Part shown: positions 25,745-34,177 of the stretch, piece after piece
Numbering within the stretch: the first letter of the stretch is position 1
Layout of the letters: every line of letters starts with the position of its first letter
Assembly: GCF_016653315.1 (NCBI RefSeq)
Contig: NZ_NHSH01000046.1
Location: 149,018-213,017, forward strand
Reading direction: 5' to 3'
DNA: 64,000 nucleotides
Source of the DNA: Halochromatium roseum
GTDB lineage: Bacteria > Pseudomonadota > Gammaproteobacteria > Chromatiales > Chromatiaceae
Notes under the pieces: generated by a model
Seen by the model: the letters and a program-made list of their open reading frames with translations, nothing else
What the model was told of the DNA's origin: nothing
Databases searched by the model: none
Program-made: the position numbers and the translations under genes

Positions 25745-27598
25745 ATGAGCCCTATGTCTAGGTTTGTGTTTGGCGGCAGTGGCCCTGCTTTGGCGATGGC
25801 GCTTGGCTTCTTGCTGTTGCTGATGACAGCCACAGGCGCGGCCGACAATCAGCCAATCGATCCAGCCTCAGGCTCGGCAGCAAAGCTCACAGCGAGTTCG
25901 GTGGCCGAGTCCAGCATGCCTGGTCCCGTTGCTGATGCCGGAGCTGATGTGGCAAATGACATCGCTGCGAGCGCGGCACCTGAGCCTGCAAAGAATTTGA
26001 TGGCCGAAGCCGAAGCATCTGAACCGGATCTGGACCCGGAAACAGGATCAGAACCCGATCTTACCGCCACCTTCGACGAACGCGTTTCCGAGCTGACGGA
26101 GACCTCGTTCAAGGTCAAGGAAGCCGCGGCTCAAGCCATCGCCGACAGTGGTGATGCACGAGCAATCCCGCTGCTAAAAGCGCTGCTCGCGGGAGATCTC
26201 TACTATCGCACGGCTGATGATCGCGTTGTTTATGTCGCGCCGGCGGGCAGTCGCGGCTGGGCCTTGACCGATGCGCTCAGCGGCGAGGCCCTCGGCGAGG
26301 TCGGGCGCCGTGATGTGCGCAAGATTACCGTCAACAATCGGATGCGCGGTGCTTTGCGTACAGCGATCGCGGCGTTGACCCTGGCCAGTCCAGACCCGGC
26401 GCTGCGCCTGCGGGCGGCGCGCGAGATGGTTGGCAGCGATGATCCCTCGGTGATCAGCGCCGTGCGCGGGCAGCTTGCCGCGGAAGACGACCGGCAGGTG
26501 ACGGAGGTGCTGGCCTTGGTGGTCGCCATCGCGGATCTCAAACAGCCGGATAGTGACAGCCGCTTGGCGGCCATCGAGGTGCTCCATGGCAATCTCTATC
26601 CGCAGGCTCGGAATGCGCTGAATGCCTTGCTCGAATCAGAGCAGGACCCCGAGGTCCTCGCCGCGACCAAAGCGGCGCTGGATGCGATCGATCGCAAGCG
26701 CCAACTCAATAGCAGTATCGAGACCCTGTTCTTTGGTCTGAGCCTGGGCTCGGTGCTGGTGCTGGCGGCAATCGGGCTGGCGATCACCTTTGGCGTCATG
26801 GGGGTGATCAACATGGCCCATGGCGAGCTGATCATGATCGGCGCCTATACCACCTATCTGGTGCAGCAGGCGATGCCGGGGCTGACCGACTGGTCGCTGT
26901 TGGTCGCGGTGCCGGCGGCCTTCCTGGTCTCGGGTGCCTTCGGTGTCGCCATCGAACGCACGGTGATCCGCTTCCTCTACGGGCGACCTTTGGAAACCCT
27001 GCTCGCCACCTTTGGTATCAGCCTGATCCTGCAGCAACTGGTGCGCACCACCATCTCGGCGCAGAACGTGGTGGTGCAGAACCCAAGCTGGATGAGCGGC
27101 TCGTTGCAGCTCAATCCAGGGCTGGCGCTGACCTATAACCGGCTCTACATCCTGCTGTTCGCGCTCATCGTCTTTGCGCTGCTGTTGCTGGTGCTCAAGC
27201 GCACCGCGCTCGGCTTGCAGGTGCGGGCGGTGTCGCAGAACCGGGCCATGGCGCGGGCGATGGGGGTGCACTCAGCGCGCGTTGATGCGCTGACCTTCGG
27301 GCTGGGCGCTGGCATCGCCGGGGTCGCCGGCGTGGCATTGTCGCAACTGACCAACGTCGGCCCGAACATGGGCCAGGCCTACATCATCGATTCGTTCATG
27401 GTGGTGGTGTTTGGCGGTGTCGGCAATCTCTGGGGCACCCTGGTCGCGGGCATGACGCTGGGTGTCGCGAACAAGCTGATGGAGCCTTGGGCTGGTGCCG
27501 TGCTGGCCAAGATCCTGGTGCTGGTGTTCATCATCCTGTTCATCCAGAAGCGCCCGCGCGGACTCTTCCCGCAGCGCGGCCGTGCGGCGGCTGATTAA
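25745..27598 (+). CDS. urtB: Urea ABC transporter permease UrtB
   Basis: About 617 residues. After a signal-like helix come roughly 300 periplasmic residues, first Ala/Glu-rich low complexity and then helical HEAT-like repeats (AIPLLKALLAGDLYYRTADD, RLAAIEVLHGNLYPQARNAL). A LivH-type permease follows (ITFGVMGVINMAHGELIMIG, then FGGVGNLWGTLVAGMTLGVA). The long N-terminal extension is normal for UrtB. ATG 25745 was preferred over TTG 25679; ATG 25754 is also possible. A 183-base gap after urtA holds no recognised terminator. Confidence 0.95.
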   Translation: MSPMSRFVFGGSGPALAMALGFLLLLMTATGAADNQPIDPASGSAAKLTASSVAESSMPGPVADAGADVANDIAASAAPEPAKNLMAEAEASEPDLDPETGSEPDLTATFDERVSELTETSFKVKEAAAQAIADSGDARAIPLLKALLAGDLYYRTADDRVVYVAPAGSRGWALTDALSGEALGEVGRRDVRKITVNNRMRGALRTAIAALTLASPDPALRLRAAREMVGSDDPSVISAVRGQLAAEDDRQVTEVLALVVAIADLKQPDSDSRLAAIEVLHGNLYPQARNALNALLESEQDPEVLAATKAALDAIDRKRQLNSSIETLFFGLSLGSVLVLAAIGLAITFGVMGVINMAHGELIMIGAYTTYLVQQAMPGLTDWSLLVAVPAAFLVSGAFGVAIERTVIRFLYGRPLETLLATFGISLILQQLVRTTISAQNVVVQNPSWMSGSLQLNPGLALTYNRLYILLFALIVFALLLLVLKRTALGLQVRAVSQNRAMARAMGVHSARVDALTFGLGAGIAGVAGVALSQLTNVGPNMGQAYIIDSFMVVVFGGVGNLWGTLVAGMTLGVANKLMEPWAGAVLAKILVLVFIILFIQKRPRGLFPQRGRAAAD

Positions 27599-27616
27599 TA
27601 ACCGAGAACCTTCAAC

Positions 27617-28741
27617 ATGGGCCTGTTGCAACCACTCAAGGGCGATACCGGCGGCCAGATCATGCTGGCCGTGCTGGCGCTGATCGCCATCTTGGTACCG
27701 ATCCTGAATCTGCTGGTGCCGGAGGGGAATCCGCTGCATGTCAGCACCTTCACGGTGACCCTGCTTGGCAAGTACCTGACCTATGCGCTGCTGGCCGTGG
27801 CGGTCGATCTGGTCTGGGGCTATCTTGGGATTCTGAGTCTGGGTCATGGCGCCTTCTTTGCCCTCGGCGGCTATGCGATGGGCATGTACCTGATGCGCCA
27901 GATCGGCGACCGCGGCGTCTATGGTGACCCGCTGCTGCCGGATTTCATGGTCTTTCTCGACTGGCAGCAGTTGCCCTGGTTCTGGCAGGGCTTCGATCAG
28001 TTCTGGTACGCGGCGCTGATGATCCTGCTGGTCCCTGGGCTGCTCGCCTTCGTGTTTGGCTGGTTGGCGTTTCGCTCGCGCGTCACCGGCGTCTATCTGT
28101 CGATCATCACCCAGGCCCTGACCTATGCGCTGATGCTGGCCTTCTTCCGCAACGAGATGGGCTTTGGCGGCAATAACGGACTGACCGACTTCAAGGACCT
28201 GCTCGGCTTCGATCTGCAGGCGGATGGCACCCGCATCGGCTTGTTCCTGGCCTCGGCATTGGCCTTGGCGCTCGGTTATTGGGCCTGCCGTTGGGTCGTC
28301 ACCTCGAAGCTCGGTCGGGTCGCGGTCGCGGTGCGCGATGCCGAATCGCGGGTGCGTTTCATCGGTTATCGGGTGGATCGGGTCAAGCTGGCGATCTGGA
28401 CCTTCTCGGCGGTGTTGGCCGGCGTGGCGGGCGCGCTCTATGTGCCTCAGGTCGGCATCATCAATCCCGGCGAGTTCTCGCCGTTGAATTCGATCGAGCT
28501 GGTGGTTTGGGTGGCCATCGGTGGCCGCGCGACCCTGTATGGCGCGGTGATCGGCGCGGTCTTGGTCAATTATGGCAAGACGGTCTTCACCGGCGCCTTC
28601 CCCGAGGCCTGGTTGTTCGTGCTCGGTGGATTGTTCGTGCTGGTGACCGTGTTCCTGCCCGCGGGCATCGCCGGATTGCTGAAGACCTTGCGGCGGCGCC
28701 GTGCCCAGCCCGAGACGATTCAGCGGGAGGCCACCACATGA
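27617..28741 (+). CDS. urtC: Urea ABC transporter permease UrtC
   Basis: This 374-residue LivM-type inner-membrane permease shows YLGILSLGHGAFFALGGYAM, FRSRVTGVYLSIITQALTYA, MGFGGNNGLTDFKDLLGF and VGIINPGEFSPLNSIELVVW. The GGNNGLTDF segment is characteristic of UrtC. It starts 18 bases after urtB, and its TGA overlaps the urtD ATG (ATGA). Confidence 0.95.
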   Translation: MGLLQPLKGDTGGQIMLAVLALIAILVPILNLLVPEGNPLHVSTFTVTLLGKYLTYALLAVAVDLVWGYLGILSLGHGAFFALGGYAMGMYLMRQIGDRGVYGDPLLPDFMVFLDWQQLPWFWQGFDQFWYAALMILLVPGLLAFVFGWLAFRSRVTGVYLSIITQALTYALMLAFFRNEMGFGGNNGLTDFKDLLGFDLQADGTRIGLFLASALALALGYWACRWVVTSKLGRVAVAVRDAESRVRFIGYRVDRVKLAIWTFSAVLAGVAGALYVPQVGIINPGEFSPLNSIELVVWVAIGGRATLYGAVIGAVLVNYGKTVFTGAFPEAWLFVLGGLFVLVTVFLPAGIAGLLKTLRRRRAQPETIQREATT

Positions 28742-29658
28742 CCAACAGCGACTCCGGCCGCGGATCGAGCCGCGATCTGCTCCACAGTGATCGCACCTTC
28801 GACTTCAGCGGCCCCAAACAGCTCTGGCAAGGTTTCGGCCAGGACTTCAAGGAACTGACCCGGCGCGACCGGCAGTTCAGCTTTATGATCCGCGCCAAGG
28901 ATCTTGAGCTGGATGTCAGTCACGGCCCGATCCTCTATCTCGATGGGCTCAACGTCAGCTTTGACGGCTTCAAGGCGATCAATGAACTGAACCTCTACAT
29001 CGATGCCGGCGAGCTGCGCTGCGTAATCGGACCCAATGGCGCCGGCAAGACGACGATGATGGACATCATCACCGGCAAGACCCGGCCCGATTCGGGCAGC
29101 GCCTTCTTCGGCCAGAAGATCGATCTGCTCAAGCTGACCGAGCCTGAGATCGCCGAGGTCGGCATCGGGCGCAAGTTCCAGAAGCCGACCGTGTTCGAGC
29201 ACCATAGCCTGTTCGAGAACCTGGAGCTGGCGATGGCGGCGGACAAGCGTGTCTTTCCGACGCTGCTCGCGCGGCTGACGGGAAAAGAGCGCGACCGGAT
29301 CGACGAGGTGCTCGGCATCATCGGCCTGCGCGAGCTGGCGCGGCGCGAGGCCGGTACCCTCTCGCACGGGCAGAAGCAATGGCTCGAGATCGGCATGCTG
29401 CTGATGCAAGACCCGCATCTGCTGCTGGTCGACGAGCCGGTCGCCGGCATGACCCATCAAGAGATGGAGCGCACCGCCGAGCTGCTGACCTCGCTGGCTG
29501 GCAAGCACACGGTGGTCGTGGTCGAGCACGATATGGACTTCGTGCGCTCGATCGCCAAGCGCGTCACCGTGCTGCACCAGGGCTCGGTGTTGGCCGAGGG
29601 CAGCATGGATGAGGTGCAGAATGATCCGCGCGTTGTCGAGGTCTATCTGGGGGAATGA
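28738..29658 (+). CDS. urtD: Urea ABC transporter ATP-binding protein UrtD
   Basis: 306 residues. Walker A IGPNGAGKTTMMDIITGKTR, signature LSHGQKQWLEIGMLL, Walker B HLLLVDEPVAGMT and the His loop VEHDMDFV are intact. The N-terminal about 55 residues (GSSRDLLHSDRTFDFSGPKQ) are longer than in many UrtD proteins. The second ATPase UrtE normally follows; here a DUF2256 gene overlaps the stop codon instead. Confidence 0.95.
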   Translation: MTNSDSGRGSSRDLLHSDRTFDFSGPKQLWQGFGQDFKELTRRDRQFSFMIRAKDLELDVSHGPILYLDGLNVSFDGFKAINELNLYIDAGELRCVIGPNGAGKTTMMDIITGKTRPDSGSAFFGQKIDLLKLTEPEIAEVGIGRKFQKPTVFEHHSLFENLELAMAADKRVFPTLLARLTGKERDRIDEVLGIIGLRELARREAGTLSHGQKQWLEIGMLLMQDPHLLLVDEPVAGMTHQEMERTAELLTSLAGKHTVVVVEHDMDFVRSIAKRVTVLHQGSVLAEGSMDEVQNDPRVVEVYLGE

Positions 29659-29789
29659 AGACCAACCTGCCGTGGAAGATCTGCCCCGTCTGTGGCAGGC
29701 CGTTCCGTTGGCGTCGCAAATGGGCGGCCTGCTGGGATCAGGTGAAATACTGTAGCGAGCGCTGTCGACGTGGATCTCGCCATGGTTGA
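29655..29789 (+). CDS. DUF2256 zinc-ribbon-like small protein
   Basis: This 44-residue protein reads MKTNLPWKICPVCGRPFRW, RRKWAACWDQVKYCSERC, RRGSRHG. The CxxC...CxxxC pattern (C10, C13, C33, C37) and the family core WKICPVCGRPFxWRRKW, WDxVKYCSxRC identify DUF2256. The start ATG overlaps the urtD stop (ATGA) and the 3' end overlaps the next gene. All three are therefore coupled. Function is unknown; zinc binding is likely. Confidence 0.9.
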   Translation: MKTNLPWKICPVCGRPFRWRRKWAACWDQVKYCSERCRRGSRHG

Positions 29790-30075
29790 CTCCGGCGAGG
29801 TTGTCGATCCAAGGGTCCACTGCGAGGATTGCCAAGCCTGCTGCTGTCGCAAGGAGGTCTTGTTACTGGGCGATACCCGCGTGCCCAACCATTTCGTGGT
29901 GCTCGATGCCTGGGGCGCCGAGGTCATGGAGCGCCTTGACGATGGCTGGTGCATCGCGCTCGACCGCCAGCGTCTGCGGTGCTCGATCTACAGCATGCGG
30001 CCTCAGCTCTGTCGTGATGTGGCGATGGGCGGCGCCGAATGTCTCGCTGCCCGCGTCGAGTGCGACCTTTGCTGA
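29782..30075 (+). CDS. YkgJ-type cysteine-rich protein
   Basis: 97 residues resembling YkgJ/YcgN zinc- or iron-chelating proteins: CEDCQACCCRKEVLLL at the start, then DDGWCIALDRQRLRCSIYSM, RPQLCRDVAMGG and CLAARVECDLC. The ATG lies within the last codons of the DUF2256 gene. It is the sixth gene of the urt transcription unit by position. Its biochemical role is unknown. Confidence 0.8.
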   Translation: MVDSGEVVDPRVHCEDCQACCCRKEVLLLGDTRVPNHFVVLDAWGAEVMERLDDGWCIALDRQRLRCSIYSMRPQLCRDVAMGGAECLAARVECDLC

Positions 30076-30076
30076 A

Positions 30077-30102
30077 GCCCTCTCTGTGAGCCCTCTCTGT
30101 GA
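30077..30102. repeat. 13-bp tandem duplication after the YkgJ-type gene
   Basis: GCCCTCTCTGTGA occurs twice without a gap, starting one base after the upstream stop codon. A third degenerate copy follows. Confidence 0.85.
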
Positions 30103-30182
30103 GTCCTCTATGTTGTTGGCGGCCGGTCAGCGCAGCGACGCTCTGTCTAGATTTGATGGCAACACCTGGAGAGGCGTAAGCG

Positions 30183-30581
30183 ATGATGTCCAACCCCCGG
30201 CTTTGGCTTGCTGGCTCAGTTGCACTGGTTGCGCTGTTGAGCCTCGTCGTCATTGGTTATCTGCTATTGGCCCCGCGTCACAGTCTTGAGGTTACTGCAA
30301 CGGCCTATACGTCACGCCCCTCGGAAACCAGCGGCGACCCCTACATGGCGGCCTGGAACAACAGGCTCACCCCCGGCGAGAAGGCGATCGCTGTCTCGCG
30401 TGATCTGCTCGAACGTGGTTTGAACAATGGCGTTGAGGTCAAGATCGAAGGCTTGCCTGGTGTCTATAAGGTTCGGGATAAGATGAACAAGCGTTGGAAG
30501 CGACGGATCGACATCTACATGGGCGACAACCTCGAGCGCGCGCGGGAGTGGGGCAAAAAACAGGTTGTCATCCGCTGGTAA
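30183..30581 (+). CDS. 3D-domain protein (MltA/RlpA-like double-psi barrel)
   Basis: 132 residues with an N-terminal membrane anchor (LWLAGSVALVALLSLVVIGY). A 3D domain follows: VTATAYTSRPSETSGDPYMA, then EKAIAVSRDLLERGLNNGVE and the terminal DIYMGDNLERAREWGKKQVV. Three Asp residues give the family name. The catalytic Asp of lytic transglycosylases lies in the terminal DIYMGDN region, so peptidoglycan binding or cleavage is plausible but unproven. Confidence 0.8.
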   Translation: MMSNPRLWLAGSVALVALLSLVVIGYLLLAPRHSLEVTATAYTSRPSETSGDPYMAAWNNRLTPGEKAIAVSRDLLERGLNNGVEVKIEGLPGVYKVRDKMNKRWKRRIDIYMGDNLERAREWGKKQVVIRW

Positions 30582-30612
30582 TCAATCAGGCGACCCCCGG
30601 ATGCAATGGCGC

Positions 30613-32121
30613 TCAGCGCTCGTAGGATTCGATGCGCGCGGCGGCGCTCAGCGGCACCAGGAACGCGGACGGATCAGGCAGCACCTTCGCCCGCACCGCG
30701 GCCAGCGTGGTTTCGCCGCCGTAGCTCACCGATGACTGCAGGTGGCCGCGGATGCGCTGCAGGATGCTGCTGACGCTGCCGCGGTACGGCACCTGGATCT
30801 CCTGACCTTCGGGCGGGATGTCCAGCGCCGCGTCGAGCGCGTCGCTGTCGCTGCTGTCGTAGAGTGCTTCCAGTACCGCCTCGGGCGAGGTCATGCCGCG
30901 GTAGATCTTCTTCTTCATGTGGGTCGCTGGGTCCTGGATCACCTGGCCCGGCGCCTCGTCGGTGCCGGACAGCGCGCTGCCGAGCATCACCGTCGACGCC
31001 CCACAGATCAGAGCAAGAAAGATGTCCTTGTCGGTCTTCACGCCACCGTCGGCCACGATCGGCACGCTGTCACCGACGGCGAGATAGGCCTCGCGGATGG
31101 CCTGCAACTGCGGCACGCCCGCCGCCGTTTCCAAGCGCGTGCGGCAGCCGCGGCCGGGTCCGACACCGACCTTGATGGCATCGGCGCCGATCTCGCGCAT
31201 GAAGCGCGCGCCCGCGCCCGTCGCGACGTTGCCGCACACCAGCGGCACGCCGCCAAACTGGCCGCGCAGCCCGGCAACCGCCTGCTCCATGATCACTGAG
31301 TGTCCGTGAGCGATGTCGACGAACAGCAGATCGGCCCCAGCCTCCAGCAGCGCCGCGGCCCGCTCCAGGTAATCGCCGCGCGCGCCGACCGCCGCGGCGC
31401 AGCGCAGATGGCCGGCGCTATCCTTGCTGGCGCCGGGCTGTTTGCGGTTCAGATTGATGTCGCGGCGGGTGATCAGCCCCTGGATGCGATGCGCGTCATC
31501 GATGAGCGGCAGGCGCTCGATGCGGTGCTCGAACATCAGCCGCTCGGCCTCGTCGATGGAGATGTCCGGCGCGCCGGTCACCAAGCGCGATAGCGGGGTC
31601 ATGAACTCGTCGACCAGGCGATCCTCGTCAGCACCGTGCACCGGCGTGTCCCGGTTCGAGAGCAGGCCGGCCAGCACATTGGAGCCGCTGGCGGTCTCGA
31701 TCAGGATGCCGGTGATGCCGTGCTGCCGCGTGAAACGCCGGGCTTGGCGGACGCTGGTGCCCAGCGGCAGGCACAGCGGCCTGTCGATCACCGCGCTCTG
31801 GCTGCGCTTCACCACGGCGACCTCGGCGGCCTGGCGCTCGATGCTCATGCCGCGATGCACGACCCCGATGCCCCCGTGCATGGCCATCGCTCGCGCCATC
31901 TCGGCGCCGGTGACGCTGTCCATGTTCGATGAGACGATCGGCAGATCCAACGCGATCTCCGCCGTCAGCAGCGACTCGACGCTGATCGTGCGGCGGGTCT
32001 GCGACGCCGTCTTCTGCGGCCGGAACAGGAAATCATCGAAGGTCCGGCCGGTCCAGAAGCTCGCCTCGTCCGGCGCGGCGGCGAAGGCATCGTCCAGGTT
32101 TTGCCGGCTAGTCGTTGCCAT
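30613..32121 (-). CDS. IMPDH/GMP reductase-family protein with CBS pair (GuaB1-like)
   Basis: 502 residues of TIM-barrel IMPDH fold, with [20 protein letters not shown] then IGVVHRG. Two CBS motifs are inserted ([38 protein letters not shown]). The catalytic loop is [20 protein letters not shown] with Cys326; canonical IMPDH has GPGSxCTTR. The flap region after [15 protein letters not shown] does not contain the Arg-Tyr dyad needed for IMP hydrolysis in true IMPDHs. It may therefore be a CBS-containing GMP reductase or a divergent IMPDH. It stands alone; guaA is not adjacent. Confidence 0.8.
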   Translation of the reverse strand: MATTSRQNLDDAFAAAPDEASFWTGRTFDDFLFRPQKTASQTRRTISVESLLTAEIALDLPIVSSNMDSVTGAEMARAMAMHGGIGVVHRGMSIERQAAEVAVVKRSQSAVIDRPLCLPLGTSVRQARRFTRQHGITGILIETASGSNVLAGLLSNRDTPVHGADEDRLVDEFMTPLSRLVTGAPDISIDEAERLMFEHRIERLPLIDDAHRIQGLITRRDINLNRKQPGASKDSAGHLRCAAAVGARGDYLERAAALLEAGADLLFVDIAHGHSVIMEQAVAGLRGQFGGVPLVCGNVATGAGARFMREIGADAIKVGVGPGRGCRTRLETAAGVPQLQAIREAYLAVGDSVPIVADGGVKTDKDIFLALICGASTVMLGSALSGTDEAPGQVIQDPATHMKKKIYRGMTSPEAVLEALYDSSDSDALDAALDIPPEGQEIQVPYRGSVSSILQRIRGHLQSSVSYGGETTLAAVRAKVLPDPSAFLVPLSAAARIESYER

Positions 32122-32390
32122 GTGTCAGTCTCCGGTTGCGCTCATGATCGTGCTCCGCGACCTCATCCGGACGCCCAATGTCCGCGGCGTCGCCTGTGCC
32201 AGCGGCTAGCCTACCACCTGTCCGGCGAACGGAAACGGCCAACAGCGTTCGCTCGTTGTTCGGCGCTGGCTGACCGCTCAGCGTTGGAACCCGAGGCTGG
32301 GCCGGCTAGCCCACGAGGTTGGGCGCGGCTTGCAGCGCACGCACATGTGGCGTACGGTCCCGAGCTTGCCCTCAACCTTGAACCAGCGCC

Positions 32391-32675
32391 ATGACGACAG
32401 CACAACCCCTCAAAGCGCAGCGCCTGCATATCCGGCTCGATGGTGAGTCCAAGCAGAAGCTCGAGCGGGCGGCCGCGTATGTGAATAGAAGTCTCTCAGA
32501 ATTCGTTCTGAGTCGGGCACTGGACGCGGCGGATACGGTGATCCTGGAGCACGAGACCCTGCGGCTGAGCGATGCGGACTGGCAGGTGTTCCTGGATGCA
32601 CTCGAGCATCCGCCAGAGCCGAACGCCCGGCTGCGACAGGCATTCACCGAGCATCGCAAGCGCGTACAGCGGTGA
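32391..32675 (+). CDS. DUF1778 antitoxin (TacA-like)
   Basis: 94 residues with a ribbon-helix-helix N-terminus (QRLHIRLDGESKQKLERAAA, then YVNRSLSEFVLSRALDAA). A C-terminal toxin-binding tail includes LSDADWQVFLDALEHPPEPN. This is the DUF1778/TacA pattern. It ends 12 bases before the acetyltransferase toxin gene and probably represses the pair's own promoter. Confidence 0.9.
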   Translation: MTTAQPLKAQRLHIRLDGESKQKLERAAAYVNRSLSEFVLSRALDAADTVILEHETLRLSDADWQVFLDALEHPPEPNARLRQAFTEHRKRVQR

Positions 32676-32687
32676 TCGCCCGTCAAT

Positions 32688-33194
32688 ATGGACCTGCGTA
32701 TCCTTCCACTGGACAAGGAGCATGAGCGCAAGTCCTTTCATTGCGGCGAGCCCTCACTCGATCAGTATCTCCATCGTTACGCTGGCCAGGACATCAGACG
32801 CCGAGTCAATCGTGTCTTCGTGGCGGTTGCGGCTGAGACACCAAGACAGATCGTCGCCTTCTATAGCCTCAGCGCGGGCAGCCTTGATGCCGAGGCATTG
32901 CCCGATGCCTATCGTCGCCGTTTACCTCGCTATCCGGTCCCGGTGGTCTTACTCGGACGCTTGGCCGTCGCGATTGCCGACCAAGGTCAAGGAATCGGCG
33001 CTCTTCTGCTGGCGGACGCCCTGCGGCGTGTCGCCGGCGCCAGTCACCTGATGGCGGTCTACGCGGTGGTCGTCGACGCACTGGATGATCGGGCGGCCGA
33101 TTTCTATCGCAAGTTTGGCTTCATTCCATTACCGAGCCGACCCAGAACGCTGTTCCTGCCGCTCGACGCGTTCCTCGAATTGAGCGAAAGTTGA
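32688..33194 (+). CDS. GNAT acetyltransferase toxin (TacT-like)
   Basis: 168 residues: DKEHERKSFHCGEPSLDQYL at the start, VFVAVAAETPRQIVAFYSLS, the acetyl-CoA site GRLAVAIADQGQGIGALLLA, and FYRKFGFIPLP near the end. These match TacT-type toxins, which acetylate aminoacyl-tRNA and stop translation. The Q-x-x-G-x-G/A loop is intact (DQGQGIGA), so it is probably active. Paired with the DUF1778 gene upstream. Confidence 0.9.
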   Translation: MDLRILPLDKEHERKSFHCGEPSLDQYLHRYAGQDIRRRVNRVFVAVAAETPRQIVAFYSLSAGSLDAEALPDAYRRRLPRYPVPVVLLGRLAVAIADQGQGIGALLLADALRRVAGASHLMAVYAVVVDALDDRAADFYRKFGFIPLPSRPRTLFLPLDAFLELSES

Positions 33195-33258
33195 AGCGCA
33201 AGTGTCGCTCCCCTGGTTCGCTCTAGGGTGAAACCCAAACAGCGCGATAATCGCCACA

Positions 33259-33876
33259 ATGGATATCCTCTATCTCCTCGGTCTGGTCGCGACCGCCGCC
33301 TTTGCGGCGTCGGGCATTCTTGCCGCCATGGGCACCCGCATCGATCTGTTTGGCGCGGTGGTGGTCGCCATTGTCACCGCGCTCGGTGGCGGCACCCTGC
33401 GCGATCTCATGCTCGATACGTCGGTGTTCTGGCTGCATGATCCCGCCTTCATGACCTGTGCCACGCTTACCGGGGTGCTCGCCTTCCTGGGGCGCGCGCA
33501 TCTGGATGCGCATGGGAATCTGCTCGCCTACTTGGATGCGATGGGGGTGGCGCTGTTTGCCTCCGGCGCCTTCATCAAGAGTAGCGAGCTGGGACTGCCG
33601 CCCGCCCATGCGCTGGCGATGGGGGTGATCACCGGGATTGGCGGTGGCCTGCTGCGCGACACCCTGACCGGGCGCGAGACGCTGCTGGTCTCGCCCGAAC
33701 TCTATGCGACGCCGATCATCATCGGGCTGCTGTTGCAGGCGCTGACCACTCAGTTCCTCGGACTGTCGCCCGATCTCGGCTATGCGGTTGGCGCGGCAAC
33801 CATTGTGCTGATCCGCATGCTCGCCATCCACTACCACTGGCGGATGCCAGACGCCCTCATCAACCGGCCGCGCTGA
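33259..33876 (+). CDS. TRIC-type (UPF0126) membrane channel protein
   Basis: 205 residues with about seven membrane helices and the two-fold repeat of UPF0126: AAFAASGILAAMGTRIDLFG with TALGGGTLRDLML, repeated as DAMGVALFASGAFIKSSEL with ITGIGGGLLRDTLTG. The duplicated GGG-x-LRD motif is diagnostic. Prokaryotic members act as potassium-permeable trimeric channels; the physiological role here is unknown. Confidence 0.9.
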   Translation: MDILYLLGLVATAAFAASGILAAMGTRIDLFGAVVVAIVTALGGGTLRDLMLDTSVFWLHDPAFMTCATLTGVLAFLGRAHLDAHGNLLAYLDAMGVALFASGAFIKSSELGLPPAHALAMGVITGIGGGLLRDTLTGRETLLVSPELYATPIIIGLLLQALTTQFLGLSPDLGYAVGAATIVLIRMLAIHYHWRMPDALINRPR

Positions 33877-33925
33877 GCCAGCGGCTGTTTGGACGCTTGC
33901 ACATCGTAGCGCTACCCATCGGCCT

Positions 33926-34177
33926 TCAACCGCCGGTTACGGGCGGGAAGAAGGCCAGTTCGTCACCATCGGCAACGCGGCTATCCGGGCGTGCCATTTC
34001 CTGATTGACCGCCGCGAGGATGCGCTGCTCTGGCGCCAGCGCTGTTGCCCAAGGCTCGCCACGCGCACAGAGCAACGCCCTCAGCTCGGCGACGCTGGCT
34101 TCCGTGCTTGGCTCGATGGCTTCGGCATCGCGTCCGAGCTGTTCGCGGAGGCTGGCGAAATAGCGCACTTGAATCAT
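33926..34177 (-). CDS. moaD: Molybdopterin synthase sulfur carrier subunit MoaD
   Basis: This 83-residue ubiquitin-fold protein starts IQVRYFASLREQLGRDAEAI and ends FFPPVTGG; the terminal Gly-Gly becomes the thiocarboxylate that donates sulfur to precursor Z. Its ATG overlaps the moeA stop (ATGA). moaE is not next to it. Confidence 0.95.
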   Translation of the reverse strand: MIQVRYFASLREQLGRDAEAIEPSTEASVAELRALLCARGEPWATALAPEQRILAAVNQEMARPDSRVADGDELAFFPPVTGG

